Below, piece by piece: positions 26,477 through 36,600 of a DNA stretch of 64,000 nt. Every line of letters begins with the position of its first letter. Position 1 is the first letter of the stretch. Position numbers and translations under genes: made by a program. The stretch is from Gammaproteobacteria bacterium (GTDB lineage: Bacteria > Pseudomonadota > Gammaproteobacteria > Steroidobacterales > Rariloculaceae): positions 28,306 through 92,305 of the forward strand of contig JAJEGN010000006.1 of NCBI GenBank assembly GCA_022819855.1, read 5' to 3'. The notes below the pieces were generated by a model, which searched no databases, was not told the origin of the DNA, and worked only from the letters and a program-made list of their open reading frames with translations.

Positions 26477-27454
26477 TCATGGCCGGGCATTCGGTGCGGC
26501 GAGGAAGGACGTGTCCATGGTCAGCAACTGCGGTGTGCCGTTACGCAGCAAGGTGGCGTTGGCCTGCATGGATTCTCCGAGGCGTTCGAACACCTCGATG
26601 GCCTGCCCGGCGTTGGTCAACGCGGTCCCGTTGATTTCCGTGATCACGTCCCCGGGCTCAAGGCCCAGAGCTTCGAACTGTTCCCCGTCGCTCGCCGGAT
26701 TGACCCTGAACCCGACCACGGCGCCCTGCACCACGTGCGGAACGACATGCATGATCCGGGCAAGTCGAGCGGCGTGCTCGTTCAGGCTTGCCGCTGACGC
26801 GGCGACCGGCGCCCGCGGCATCAGCCTTGCCAGCACGGCCGTGGCGTCGGACTGGGCTGCCTGGCTGAGCGGCAAGGGCAGTTTCTCAAACTGTCCGCCC
26901 ACATTCAGGATGACGTGATCCGGGTGAATCGCGTGCAGCACGGCTCCGCCCGTACCCTCCAGTTCTTCGTTCAACCGGTAGGTTCGCTCGGTTCCGGCGA
27001 TCGCGATCACCGCAGCTCCGAACCCGTCATCCTGGCTGTCCGCAACCGTGGCTTTCAGCATCAGGTCAAGGGTCGTCTCGGGGGCTGCCTCGATCGGCGC
27101 CGGGGCGGAAATCGCCACGTATTCGCCGAACAGGTGGGCATCGATTATCGGCTGCACGTTCACAAGCGGAGCTTCCGTTGGCTGGGACGGCACGGAGCCG
27201 GGAGAGGCAACAGGCGCCTCGGCATCGAGGCGTGCGCCCGGGACGAGAGCCCATGTGATCGCTGCCAACTGATGGGCCAGCGCCACGACAAGCCCCAGGC
27301 TGACGAGCCGCGCGAGCAGCCGACTGGCCAGCAGGCACCAGAATTCGCGTGGTCGAGGGTCAGGCAGAAAACGGCGAAGAAAACGCCATTGCCAACGCTT
27401 CCGGCGTGATGCCGGTGCGGCATACGCGGACTCCCGCCCCGTTTGATCGTCCAT
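26477..27454 (-). CDS. gspC: Type II secretion inner-membrane protein GspC
   Basis: The 325-residue protein has a short basic cytoplasmic N-terminus, one membrane helix (about residues 44-70), a homology region with the pattern AHLFGEYVAI ... LMLKATVA ... RLNEELEGTGGAVLHAIHPDHVIL, and a C-terminal PDZ-like domain (GFRVNPASDGEQFEALGLEPGDVITEINGTAL). GspC links the inner-membrane platform to GspD. I start at MDDQTGRES because GGAAGGA lies about nine bases before that ATG; an earlier in-frame ATG at 27592 lacks support. gspE to gspM are not in the window. Confidence 0.92.
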   Translation of the reverse strand: MDDQTGRESAYAAPASRRKRWQWRFLRRFLPDPRPREFWCLLASRLLARLVSLGLVVALAHQLAAITWALVPGARLDAEAPVASPGSVPSQPTEAPLVNVQPIIDAHLFGEYVAISAPAPIEAAPETTLDLMLKATVADSQDDGFGAAVIAIAGTERTYRLNEELEGTGGAVLHAIHPDHVILNVGGQFEKLPLPLSQAAQSDATAVLARLMPRAPVAASAASLNEHAARLARIMHVVPHVVQGAVVGFRVNPASDGEQFEALGLEPGDVITEINGTALTNAGQAIEVFERLGESMQANATLLRNGTPQLLTMDTSFLAAPNARP

Positions 27455-27698
27455 GATCAAGGTCCTTCCCTGGTTGTGAGGCGCCGTCGCAGTGTCGATA
27501 CGCAGTGCCAACCGAACGCCCTCGGGGCGTGCACGGCGCGCGTATCGGCCACTCGGCACCGGGTATTGTACAGAGACGACTGCGGAATGCACGCCCGCTG
27601 AAGCCGCCGGTCCGGGTCAGCCAGATCGCGGTGCCATGTTCGCGCCCGAGCGGGCGCCCGCAACACTCCGACGACACGCGAAACCATTCGCCCGAGAG

Positions 27699-27727
27699 TT
27701 GACAGGTAGTTCTGCTGTCGCTAACGT
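27699..27727 (+). promoter_or_regulatory. Promoter of RNA element A
   Basis: TTGACA (27699-27704) and TAACGT (27722-27727) are separated by exactly 17 bases. The -35 hexamer is perfect, the -10 matches at three positions. The predicted start, about 27734, falls four bases before the first block conserved in RNA element B, and element B has the same promoter arrangement. The two promoters support each other. Confidence 0.65.
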
Positions 27728-27737
27728 CCCGCCTCGG

Positions 27738-27905
27738 TCGTCGGGGGCGTAAGTCCGCCGCGAGCGGGCGATGGATGCCCCGGCGAACCGGAGTGTTGGA
27801 CAGGATGTCGAACGGGGAGCCTTCCCCGGAGTTCAGGGATGAACGAAGGCCGGTGTATACGATCGCGGTTGTCACGGGCACGGTCTGCGGCCGGAGCCCG
27901 TTTTA
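27738..27905 (+). ncRNA. Candidate structured RNA element A with GGA hairpin loops
   Basis: The first 130 nt resemble element B (30221-30349) in blocks: TCGTCGGG, AGCGGGC, GGCGAACCGGAG, GGACAGGATGTC, GTTCAGGGATGAACG, GCCGGTGTAT. On paper ACCGG (27787-27791) pairs with CCGGT (27850-27854) and encloses three hairpins: GAC-AGGAT-GTC, GGGGA-GCCT-TCCCC and GTTCA-GGGA-TGAAC. Two loops present GGA as in CsrA-binding RNAs, and csrA lies 350 bp downstream. A terminator-like hairpin ACGGGC/GCCCGT (27874-27901) followed by TTTT would end an RNA of about 170 nt. Frames through the two elements give related peptides (RSVGQDV and RSIGQEV), but the frame stops early here, so I favour RNA over protein. I could not match it to a known Rfam family. 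Confidence 0.55.
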
Positions 27906-28261
27906 CCGGGTTCTTTCAAACCGGTCGAGACGCAAACTGCCCGTCGCGATCCCGTCGGCGGCGTTCCCCGATACGCGAGTCTGCGCGGCCTCCTTCCGCT
28001 CCCCATGCGTACCTGTGACGCGTCGGTGGGTGGATCGGGGGAGTTGCCGTGCTGGCTGCACCGCGACCGCAAGACCCGTGTCCAGGGCGTCCTCGGCGAC
28101 CACCACCTTGAAGACAATTCTGGCTGTCAGCAGCGCAACGGTGCAACGCGTTCCCGAAAGGATATGAAACCGCATCGGGGGCGTACATGTTTGCCGGGGG
28201 CTATAATCGAGCCTACAGGACGCGAAGGATCTCGCGCCACGCAGTCAGGAGGGAATCGGAC
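27906..28261. other. Non-coding stretch upstream of csrA
   Basis: About 356 bp without a convincing gene. It contains a strong -10 box TATAAT at 28202-28207 without a good -35 partner, and AGGAGG about 13 bases before the csrA ATG. A 130-codon frame starting at 27775 runs through it but looks like a shadow. If the hairpin at the end of element A does not terminate fully, this is the long leader of csrA. Confidence 0.45.
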
Positions 28262-28468
28262 ATGCTGATATTGACGCGGCAGGTCGGTCAGGCGTTCCTG
28301 CTTGGTTCCGACATCACCATAAGAGTCGTTTCCGTGAAAGGAAACAACGTTCGCCTGGGGATCGATGCGCCCGAGCACATCGCCATTATTCGCGAAGAAC
28401 TCGCCGAGCGCACCATGCGCGAAAAGGCTTCGCTGGATGCAGCAGAAAACGACACCGGGTCCGCGTGA
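28262..28468 (+). CDS. csrA: CsrA/RsmA-family RNA-binding regulator (divergent copy)
   Basis: The 68-residue protein is clearly CsrA: MLILTRQVGQAFLLGSDITIRVVSVKGNNVRLGIDAP, then IAIIREELAER. CsrA dimers bind GGA in mRNA leaders and regulatory RNAs. The invariant late arginine (REEL) and Arg6 are kept, but the usual RRVGET reads RQVGQA, replacing Arg7 and Glu10, so this is a divergent paralogue rather than the housekeeping copy. An AGGAGG site fixes the start; an in-frame ATG 25 codons earlier is not credible. RNA elements with GGA loops lie on both sides. Confidence 0.92.
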   Translation: MLILTRQVGQAFLLGSDITIRVVSVKGNNVRLGIDAPEHIAIIREELAERTMREKASLDAAENDTGSA

Positions 28469-28571
28469 GCCGCTACTGTTTACGGCTCGTCCGCACACAT
28501 GCGCGCGACGTCTGGTTGTGCAACTGTAGAGTTGTCCTGACTCATCGGCGGGCCGCGCGGGCGCTCGCGTA

Positions 28572-29918
28572 CTAGTGCCGGCTCGTTTCGAGCCGGAAGG
28601 ACAGTTCCAATCCGGCTTCGAGCAGGTCGAAATCCTCGGCCGACCCGGTGAAGAATAGTTCCCCCGTTTCCTCATCCAGTTCGAAGAGCCCGTCGTCGTT
28701 GCCGGCGACCAGTCGGTAGCGCACCGGAAGGCCGGGCGGAACCTTGTTCGACAGCGTTCCCAGCGAAATGCGCGTGCCGTACGAGGCGAGTTCTGCGGTT
28801 TCCCTGACGATATCGGATTCAATGGCGCCGGTTCGCGGGACGTTGGCTGCCGACACTACGACGGTTTCATCCGCTGAACGCTCGCCGTCACTCGCGCGAA
28901 CCCTCAGCCTGAACTCCCCGGCGCCGTCGAAAACAAGTTCACCCGACCCCTTGAAGAACAGTTCGCCAGTGCGCTCGTCCAACTCGAAAAGCCCCGACTC
29001 GTTGCCGGCGATCAGGCTGTAGTGCAGCCAGCCGCTGCCGCACTTCCCGACCGGCACGATTCCCATGGAGCAACGACGAGCGTTCCTGTCACTGTCCCCC
29101 TTGTTTGTGTATTGCGGTGACATCCTGATCGCACTGAGTTCTCGACCCATCCTTCCGGCATCGAGAACAGCAACTGATCTTCCGTCGTCAGTGCACGCGC
29201 AGTAGTGAAGCGTGAACGCATGATCGCTGTCATCGCTCATTTCGATGCGAGCAAGGTATTCGCCTGGGTCAAGCGTCATGGAAATCCACTCACCCTTGTC
29301 GGCAATCGCTCGGCGGGAAAGGACCGTGCCGCCAGCATCCTGAAGACACAGCACCGCTTCAGCGTCGGGAAGACGTAGCCCGAAACAGACGCGCCGGGTC
29401 GCAGTGAGCGAAAAGCGTACAGGGACGGTTTTCCTGCCGGTGCCGAAATGGGGAGCGCCGGGCGCTCGCGAAGCTTCGAGTCCGGCGATGTCGCCAAGGT
29501 CGGTGGCCCCATGGGGTGACCGCTCGACTTCGGATTCGGCCGGCGCGGCCGTTGGCCTGATCCTGGCGATGGAGAACTCGAACGATGTCGCATGGGACTT
29601 GTGGCCAATGGTCACGACGTAATGGGTTCCGGTTCGCGCCGCGGTAAATGTCAACCAGCCGTTGCGATCGGTCTGCCCATCGCCGTTCAGCGCTCCAACG
29701 AGCAGGGTACCGCTGGTCTCGTAGACGGCTACGCAGGAAGGAAACCGGGTTGCGCGCATGCCGTGGCGCCGCGTAAATCGCAGCGTATAGCTGCGACCCG
29801 CCACGAGTTCGACCGTCTCGACCGCCCCGTCGCCGAGCGGGACTGACGTACACGCAATCTTCAAGGTATGGGCCACGAGCCAACTCAAGCCTGGGCCATC
29901 TGCAAAAGTTTCAAACAC
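28572..29918 (-). CDS. Protein with two PPC-like and two cadherin-like domains, no signal peptide
   Basis: The 448-residue protein is all-beta. Residues about 30-120 (VELVAGRSYTLRFTRR ... WLTFTAARTGTHYVVTIGH) and 165-245 (PVRFSLTATRRVCFGLRL ... MTLDPGEYLARIEM) resemble PPC domains. Two cadherin-like units share the phrase ESGLFELDERTGELFFKGS and DDGLFELDEETGELFFTGS; the second stops about 20 residues later (LSFRLETSRH), short of a full repeat. No signal peptide or anchor is visible, so it may use type I secretion, remain cytosolic, or be a 3'-truncated adhesin fragment. It lies between RNA element B and csrA, transcribed toward csrA. Confidence 0.6.
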   Translation of the reverse strand: MFETFADGPGLSWLVAHTLKIACTSVPLGDGAVETVELVAGRSYTLRFTRRHGMRATRFPSCVAVYETSGTLLVGALNGDGQTDRNGWLTFTAARTGTHYVVTIGHKSHATSFEFSIARIRPTAAPAESEVERSPHGATDLGDIAGLEASRAPGAPHFGTGRKTVPVRFSLTATRRVCFGLRLPDAEAVLCLQDAGGTVLSRRAIADKGEWISMTLDPGEYLARIEMSDDSDHAFTLHYCACTDDGRSVAVLDAGRMGRELSAIRMSPQYTNKGDSDRNARRCSMGIVPVGKCGSGWLHYSLIAGNESGLFELDERTGELFFKGSGELVFDGAGEFRLRVRASDGERSADETVVVSAANVPRTGAIESDIVRETAELASYGTRISLGTLSNKVPPGLPVRYRLVAGNDDGLFELDEETGELFFTGSAEDFDLLEAGLELSFRLETSRH

Positions 29919-30182
29919 AACGATCCTCCCCCATGAACATGGACTTCATTTCGTTACTGGGTATGCGGGTTTCAGGAGCGCGGTTACGCTCCCGCGGCGG
30001 ATGACTCCGTGCTCTGATGGCCGGCCGCTGTTGCGGCAAGTGGAACCGAATCGTTCGAAAAATCACTGGCACATCCATGTGCACGTTTATTCTGATCGCG
30101 CAATGCTATGAGAATGTTCGTTCTCTCACAAGCCACGGTGCCGGGAACTGTCGGGAGCAAATGTTGGATGTGTCCAGGGGGG
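29919..30182. promoter_or_regulatory. Divergent control region with inverted repeats
   Basis: This space between the PPC/cadherin gene and promoter B contains GCACAT-CC-ATGTGC (30069-30082), GAGAA-TGTTCG-TTCTC (30110-30125) and GGAGCG-CGGTTA-CGCTCC (29975-29992). The first two sit in an A+T-rich segment and look like regulator sites; the third could be a hairpin in the leader of the minus-strand gene. TTGTGA-N17-TAGCAT on the minus strand is a possible promoter for that gene. Confidence 0.4.
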
Positions 30183-30211
30183 TTGACAGCGTAATTTGGG
30201 CTGACTATTTT
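30183..30211 (+). promoter_or_regulatory. Promoter of RNA element B / RHS leader
   Basis: TTGACA (30183-30188) and TATTTT (30206-30211) are 17 bases apart, with four of six matches in the -10. The predicted start, about 30218, is just upstream of the first block shared with element A. The spacing between promoter and conserved block is nearly the same in both elements. Confidence 0.7.
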
Positions 30212-30220
30212 GGATTGTGA

Positions 30221-30349
30221 TCGTCGGGTCCGCGCCTGCAGGAAGCGGGCAGCCAAGGGCCAGGCGAGCCGGAGCATAGGACAGGAAGTCCGCTGGGGGG
30301 CAGCCCCCGGGAGGTTCAAGGATGAACGCTTGCCGGTGTTTCCTATCGG
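30221..30349 (+). ncRNA. Candidate structured RNA element B with GGA hairpin loops
   Basis: Aligned with element A, it keeps TCGTCGGG, AGCGGGC, GGCGAGCCGGAG, GGACAGGA, GTTCAAGGATGAACG and GCCGGTGT. GCCGG (30268-30272) can pair with CCGGT (30333-30337), with one G-U, around three hairpins: GGAC-AGGAA-GTCC, GGGGG-GCAG-CCCCC and GTTCA-AGGA-TGAAC. Differences from A preserve pairing in the middle hairpin (A-U in A becomes G-C in B). Both outer loops expose AGGA, the core of CsrA sites. It begins the leader of the giant RHS gene, about 450 nt before its ATG, and may act in cis, or as a separate RNA ended by the hairpin at 30606. Confidence 0.55.
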
Positions 30350-30605
30350 TATTTTTCCGTTCGGGCCCGTTCGGGGTCCGGCATTCCACATTCAGTCAGG
30401 CCGCACGGTTCGGTTGTGCGCGTTCGCTCGCGCAGGCCGGATTCGGCGTGTCTCGGCCTGCACCAGGTTCGCGCGACGAGGCGGTTTCCCTCTGCCCGCC
30501 TCATGCGCCGTCAGCCGCGTCCCGTTCGCCAAGCCCCATGGCGTCCGGGACGCGGCATCGCACGGTTCAGCCGCGTGCGAACGGGCCACAACACACGGCC
30601 CTTGG

Positions 30606-30648
30606 CCGATGCCGGCTCCGGCCGGCATCGGTCCTTTCTGTTCTGTTT
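30606..30648 (+). terminator. Strong hairpin with T-rich tail in the RHS leader
   Basis: CCGATGCCGGC (30606-30616), a TCCG loop and GCCGGCATCGG (30621-30631) form an 11-bp perfect stem, followed by TCCTTTCTGTTCTGTTT. It ends 30 bases before the RHS start codon. As an intrinsic terminator it would end an RNA of about 430 nt from promoter B, leaving the RHS gene dependent on read-through or another promoter. Confidence 0.7.
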
Positions 30649-30678
30649 CCGTCGAGCGCCTGTCACGGAGGACGCGCC

Positions 30679-33600
30679 ATGACCCCGACCCGATCAAGGA
30701 CGATCGCTCTTGCCTTTGCCACGCTGGCTCTTGGAATTCTCGCGGCCGGCCCCGCGCTCGGCGCGCTCTCCGCCAGCCCCAATCCCAGCACCACTGGCAG
30801 CTATACCGTCAGCGATGCCTCCCCACCCGCGTTGAGCGCCGACGTGATCGGCGGCGTCCGATCCACGCTGTATACGTACAACCTGGTGGAAACGCCGTCG
30901 GGGGGCACCGCACAGTCCTACGGTCTCGGCCGGGGCCCGGTGAGCAGGTCGTTCACCGGCAAGTCCACGGGGACCTACAGCTACCAGTTGCAGACCTGCG
31001 TGGACGTCTACGAGCTGGACGGATTCGACTTCACCCATATAAGCAATACCTGCACCGACTCCGGCAGTGCGCTGACGGTCACCGTGGGAGCGGCGCCCCC
31101 GCCGGACCTGATGCCGGACTTCGGCACGGCCAGCGTATCGGCGAAGAGCTGGAAGCAGAACACTGCGATCACGTCGTTCACGGTACCCGCCGCCACGGGC
31201 GGCGACACGCCGCTGAGCTACTCCGCCAGCGGGCTGCCCGCCGGCGTAAGCATGTCGAGTGCTCGGTTGGTTTCCGGGACGCCGACGGCGGCCGGCTCGG
31301 GTACCGCTACAGTCACGGTCACCGATGATGACGACGACACGGACACGCTGACGTTCACCTGGACGGTAGCAGCGGATCTCGTGCCGGACTTCGGTACGGC
31401 GAGCGTATCGGCGAAAAGCTGGACGCAGAACTCGGCCATTACGGCGTTCACCGTTCCGGCCGCCACGGGCGGCGACACACCGCTGACCTACACGGCCAGC
31501 GGTTTGCCGACAGGCGTGAGCATGTCGAGTGCGCGGTTGGTTTCCGGGACGCCGACGGCTGCGGGTTCCGGTACCGCCACCGTGACCGCCAGCGACGTCG
31601 ACGGCGACACTGACACGCTGTCGTTCGACTGGACGGTGACGCCGGAACCGGACCCCGAACCCGAACCGGACCCCGACCTGATGCCGGACTTCGGTACGGC
31701 GAGCGTGACGGCGAAGAGCTGGACGCAGAACGCCGCGATCACAGCGTTCACAGTACCGGCTGCTACAGGCGGCGACACTCCGCTGAGCTACACGGCCACC
31801 GGATTACCTGCGGGCGTAACCATGTCCAGTACCCGGCGAGTTTCCGGCACGCCCACGGCCGCCGGCTCCGGCACCGCCACGGTCACGGTCACCGACGATG
31901 ACGGGGACACCGATACGCTGACGTTCGATTGGACGGTAGCAGCGGACCTGATGCCGGACTTCGGTACGGCGAGCGTATCGGCGAAGAGGTGGACGCGGAA
32001 CACCGCGATTACGGCATTCACGGTACCGGCCGCCACGGGCGGCGACACGCCGCTGAGCTACACGACTACCGGCCTGCCAGCCGGGGTGACCATGTCGAGT
32101 GCCCGCCGCGTTTCCGGTACGCCCACGGCCACGGGTACGGGCACTGCCACCGTGACGGTCAGCGACGATGACGGCGACACCGATACGCTCAGTTTCACGT
32201 GGACCGTAACTGCCCCGCCGACGACCGGCGGCCTGACGGCGTCGCCGAACCCGAGCACCACGGGCAACTACACCGTGAGTCATGCCTCGCCGCCGGCCCT
32301 GCCCACCGATACGGTGACCAATTTCCGGCAAACCCTCAACTCGTACAACCTGGTGGAAACCCCGACGGGGGGCACCGCGCAGTCCTACGGTCTCGGCCGG
32401 GGCCCGGTGAGCAAGTCGTTTACCGGCAAGTCTTCGGGCACGTACGCCTATCAGTTGCAGACTTGTGTGGACGTATACGAGTTGGACGGATTCGATTTCA
32501 CCCACATCAGCAATACCTGCACCAATTCCGGCAGTTCGCTGTCGGTCACGGTGACGGCGCCGGATCGAATGCCCGACTACAGCGGCGTCACGGTGGCGGC
32601 CAAGAACTGGACGCAGAACACCGCGATTACGGCGTTCACAGTCCCTGCCGCCACGGGCGGCGACGCGCCTTTGAGGTACGCGGCTACCGGTCTGCCCACC
32701 GGCATAACCATGTCGAGTGCCCGAGAGGTTTCCGGGACGCCCACGGCCTCTGGCTCGGGTACCGCCACGGTCACGGTTACCGACGATGACGGGGACACCG
32801 ACACGCTGACGTTCGGCTGGAGGGTGGACGCGAACCTGATACCCGACTACAGCGGCGTCACGGTAACGGAGAAGAGCTGGATCCTGAACAGCGCCATTAT
32901 CGCCTTCACCGTGGATGAGGCGAGCGGCGGCGACACGCCGTTGAGCTACACGGTCAGCGGCCTGCCTGCCGGCGTGACCATGTCAAATGCTCGCCGGGTT
33001 TCCGGCACGCCGACGGCCACCGGTTCCGGCAGCGCTATCGTCACAGTGACGGACAACGACGGGGACACTGACACACTGACGTTCGCCTGGACGGTCGAGA
33101 CCGACACCGCACCGGTGTTTCCGGTCGACACGCTCATCAGTCGCTCGTGGAATGCGAATGCTGCGATCGCAGCGTTCACCGTGCCGTCGGCGAGCGGCGG
33201 GAACGCCCCGCTTACCTATACGGCCAGCGGCCTACCTTCCGGAGTGAGCATGTCGAGTGCTCGGGTTGTATCCGGCACACCGACCACTACCAGCAGGGGC
33301 ACCGCCACGGTGACGGTCACCGACGCCGACGGCGACACCGCCACGCTGACGTTTACCTGGGCCGTCGTAACGGTTAACGGTGGCCTGACAGCCTCACCGA
33401 ACCCGAGCGGCACGGGCGACTACACCGTGAGCCACGCCTCGCCGCCGACCCTGCCTGCCGATCAGGTGACCAACGTCCTGCAATACCTCAACACGTACAA
33501 CCTGGTGGAAACGCCACCTGGAGGTACCGCGCAATCGCATGGACTCGGCCGGGGTCCGGTCAGCAAGTCGTTTACCGGCAAATCGTCGGGCACGTACGTC

Positions 33601-36600
33601 TACCAGTTGCAGACCTGCGTGGATACGTACGAGTTCGACGGTTCGGACTTCGTCCATCGGAACGCGGTGTGCACCAATTCCGGCAGTTCGCTGTCGGTCA
33701 CGGTGGACCTGATACCGGACTTCAGTGGAGTCACGGTGGTGGCCAAGAGCTGGACGCAGAACACCGCGATTACGGCGTTCACCGTCCCTGCCGCCACAGG
33801 CGGCGACGAGCCGCTGAGCTACGCGGCTACCGGCCTGCCCACCGGCATAACCATGGCGAGTGCCCGAGAGGTCTCCGGGACGCCCACGGTCCACGGCTCC
33901 GGCTCCGCTACCGTCACAGTGACGGACAATGACGGAGACACGGATACGCTGACGTTCGACTGGACGGTAGACATGCCCGAAACCGGTACGGCCACCAATC
34001 CGCACCTCCTGTCGAGTCCGCTGCAGATGTCCGCCCTGAATGCGTTCGGCCTGTTGCGCGGCGCGGGCAGCGGCGACAGCGCCGCTTCGGCCACCTACTT
34101 CCGGTTCACCGTACCCAACCACCGCGCCGGAACGTGGAGCATTGCCATCGACGGCACGCCCAATTCGGGGGTGAACTGGGATCTGAAGGGCGACGGTAGC
34201 CTCAGCGGCACCAGCGCCAATGCCGACGAAAGCGGTTCCGTGACCCTCACGGCAGGGCAGCAGTACAACTTCAGGGTCTATCCGGCAACGGCCACAGCCC
34301 GTACCAGCCTGACCGGTCTGACATTGACGCTGTCGGCGCCACCGTGTCCGGCCCCTACCGCCCCGAAGAGCCAGACCTGGATAGAGGGCGTAGCCATCAC
34401 CGGGATCACGGTGCCCGAGTTCGGCTGTGGCGCCCCTCCCGTGAGCTACTCCGCGTCCGGGCTCCCCACCGGGGTGACCATGTCGAGCGCCCGCCGAGTC
34501 TCCGGGACGCCGATGGCCACGGATTCGGGTACCGCCGTCGTGACCATGACGGACAGCAACAACGACACCGATACGCTCTCGTTCGACTGGAAGGTCGAGG
34601 CCGACACCGAACCGATGTTTCCAGTCGAGGTGCTCGCTAGCCGCTCCTGGAACGCGAACGCTGCCATTACGGCGTTCACCGTGCCGGCGGCGAGCGGCGG
34701 GAACGCGCCGCTTACCTATACAGCCAGCGGCTTACCGTCCGGAGTGAGCATGTCGAGTGCCCGGGTGGTATCCGGCACACCGACCTCTACCGGTACGGGC
34801 ACCGCCACGGTGACGGTCACCGACGCCGATGGCGACACGGCCACGTTGAAGTTTACCTGGGCCGTTACAACGGTTAACGGTGGCTTGACAGCCTCACCAA
34901 ACCCGAGCGGCACGGGCGACTACACAGTGAGCCATGCCTCGCCGCCGGCCCTGCCCGCCGATCAGGTGACCAACGTCCTGATATACCTCAATACGTACAA
35001 CCTGGTGGAAACTCCGCCCGCGGGTGCCGCGCAATCGCATGATCTCGATCAGGGTCCGGTCGAAAAGTCGTTTACCGGCAAATCGTCGGGCACGTACGTC
35101 TATCAGTTGCAGACCTGCGTGGATACGTTTGAGTTCGATGGCTCGGAATTTGTCCATCGGAACAGCGCGTGCACCAATTCCGGAAATTCGCTGTCGGTCA
35201 CTGTGGACCTGAGGCCCGACTACAGTGGCGTCACGGTGTCGGCGCAGAACTGGACCCAGAACCAGGCCATCACCGCTTTCACCGTGGATGAAGCCAGCGG
35301 TGGCGACATGCCGCTGAGCTACGCGGCCAGCGGCCTGCCGGCCGGCGTGACCATGTCAAGTGCCCGGCAGGTCTCGGGGACGCCCACGGTCTCCGGCTCC
35401 GGCACCGCTACCGTCACAGCGACGGACAACGACGACGACACCGCTACGCTGACATTCGACTGGACGGTAGCCAAGCCCGAACCCGGTACGGTCTCCAACC
35501 CGCACCTCCTGTCGAATCCGCTGCAGACGTCCGCCCTGAACGCGTTCAGCCTGTTGCGCGGCACGGGCGATGGCGACAGCGATGCTTCGGCCACCTACTT
35601 CCGGTTCACCGTGCCCAACGACCGCGCCGGATCGTGGCGCATTGCCATCGACGGCACGCCCGACTCGGGCGCGAACTGGGATCTCATGGGCGACGGTGAC
35701 CTCAGCAGCACCGGTGCCAATGCAGACGAAAGCGGTTCCGTGACCCTGACGGCGGGACAGCAGTACAACTTCAGGGTCTATCCGGCAACGGCCACGGCCC
35801 GTACCAGCCTGACCGCCATGACGGTGAGGTTGACCGCTCCGCCTTCCACGATCCCGATGTTTCCGGACGACCCGATGGGACCGTATACGTGGAAACAGAA
35901 CAAGGCCATCACGGCGTTCGCCGTGCCTGCCGCGACCGGCGGCAACGCGCCGCTCACCTACTCCGTCACAGGACTCCCGACGGGGTTGACGATGTCCACC
36001 AGCACGCTGCAAATCTCCGGCACGCCGGCCACCATCGGCGAGGGTATGGCCACCGTCACGGTAAGCGACAGCGACGGCGACTCCGATACGCTCTCGTTCG
36101 ACTGGACAGTAACCGGCAACCGCCCGCCGGTGGCCAACCCCGGGATGGCGCAGACCGTGGACGAAGACGCCCCGGTGACGTTGGACGGCAGCGGCAGTTC
36201 CGATCCCGACAACGACCCGCTGACGTACGAATGGAGCCAGACGTCGGGTACGACGGTGACGTTGAGCAGCACGACCGCGGCCAACCCCACGTTCACCGCC
36301 CCCAACCTGCTCGCGCAAGGAACGCTGGTGTTCTCACTCACCGTCAACGACGGCACCGTGGATTCTCAACCATCCAGCGTGACGATCACCGTCAATGCCG
36401 ACAACGACCCGCCGACGGCCGACGCGGGAGACGATCAAACAGTCCGCACCGGGCAGCAGGTGACGCTGGACGGTACCGACAGCAGCGATCCCGAGGGTCA
36501 GGCGCTGCATTATGAATGGAGCGTTCCTGCCGGTTCCGGCATCACGCTGAGCAGTACGACCGCGTCTAGCCCCACGTTCACCGCGCCGTCGACACCTACG

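Noticed and set aside
26444..27454. Idea that gspC starts at the in-frame ATG at 27592
   Set aside because: The added residues resemble translated intergenic DNA, while the ATG at 27454 has a strong GGAAGGA ribosome-binding site.
27775..28167. A 130-codon frame through RNA element A toward csrA
   Set aside because: No ribosome-binding site or plausible fold. The conservation with element B follows hairpin arms and loops, and the frame related to B's stops early.
30221..30349. Element B as a class I cyclic-di-GMP (GEMM) riboswitch
   Set aside because: The conserved GEMM strings (GGGCAAACC, GACGCAAAGCC, GGUAGC-type arm) are absent; only general hairpin-plus-leader layout is shared.
30210..31328. 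A 372-codon frame covering element B and the first part of the RHS gene
   Set aside because: Arg-rich translation overlapping the better-supported RHS frame, with no start signal.
31111..36110. Regular repeats of about 270-300 bp that could suggest a CRISPR-like or satellite array
   Set aside because: They translate in one continuous frame into putative-Ig protein repeats; units are far longer than CRISPR repeats and have no unique spacers.
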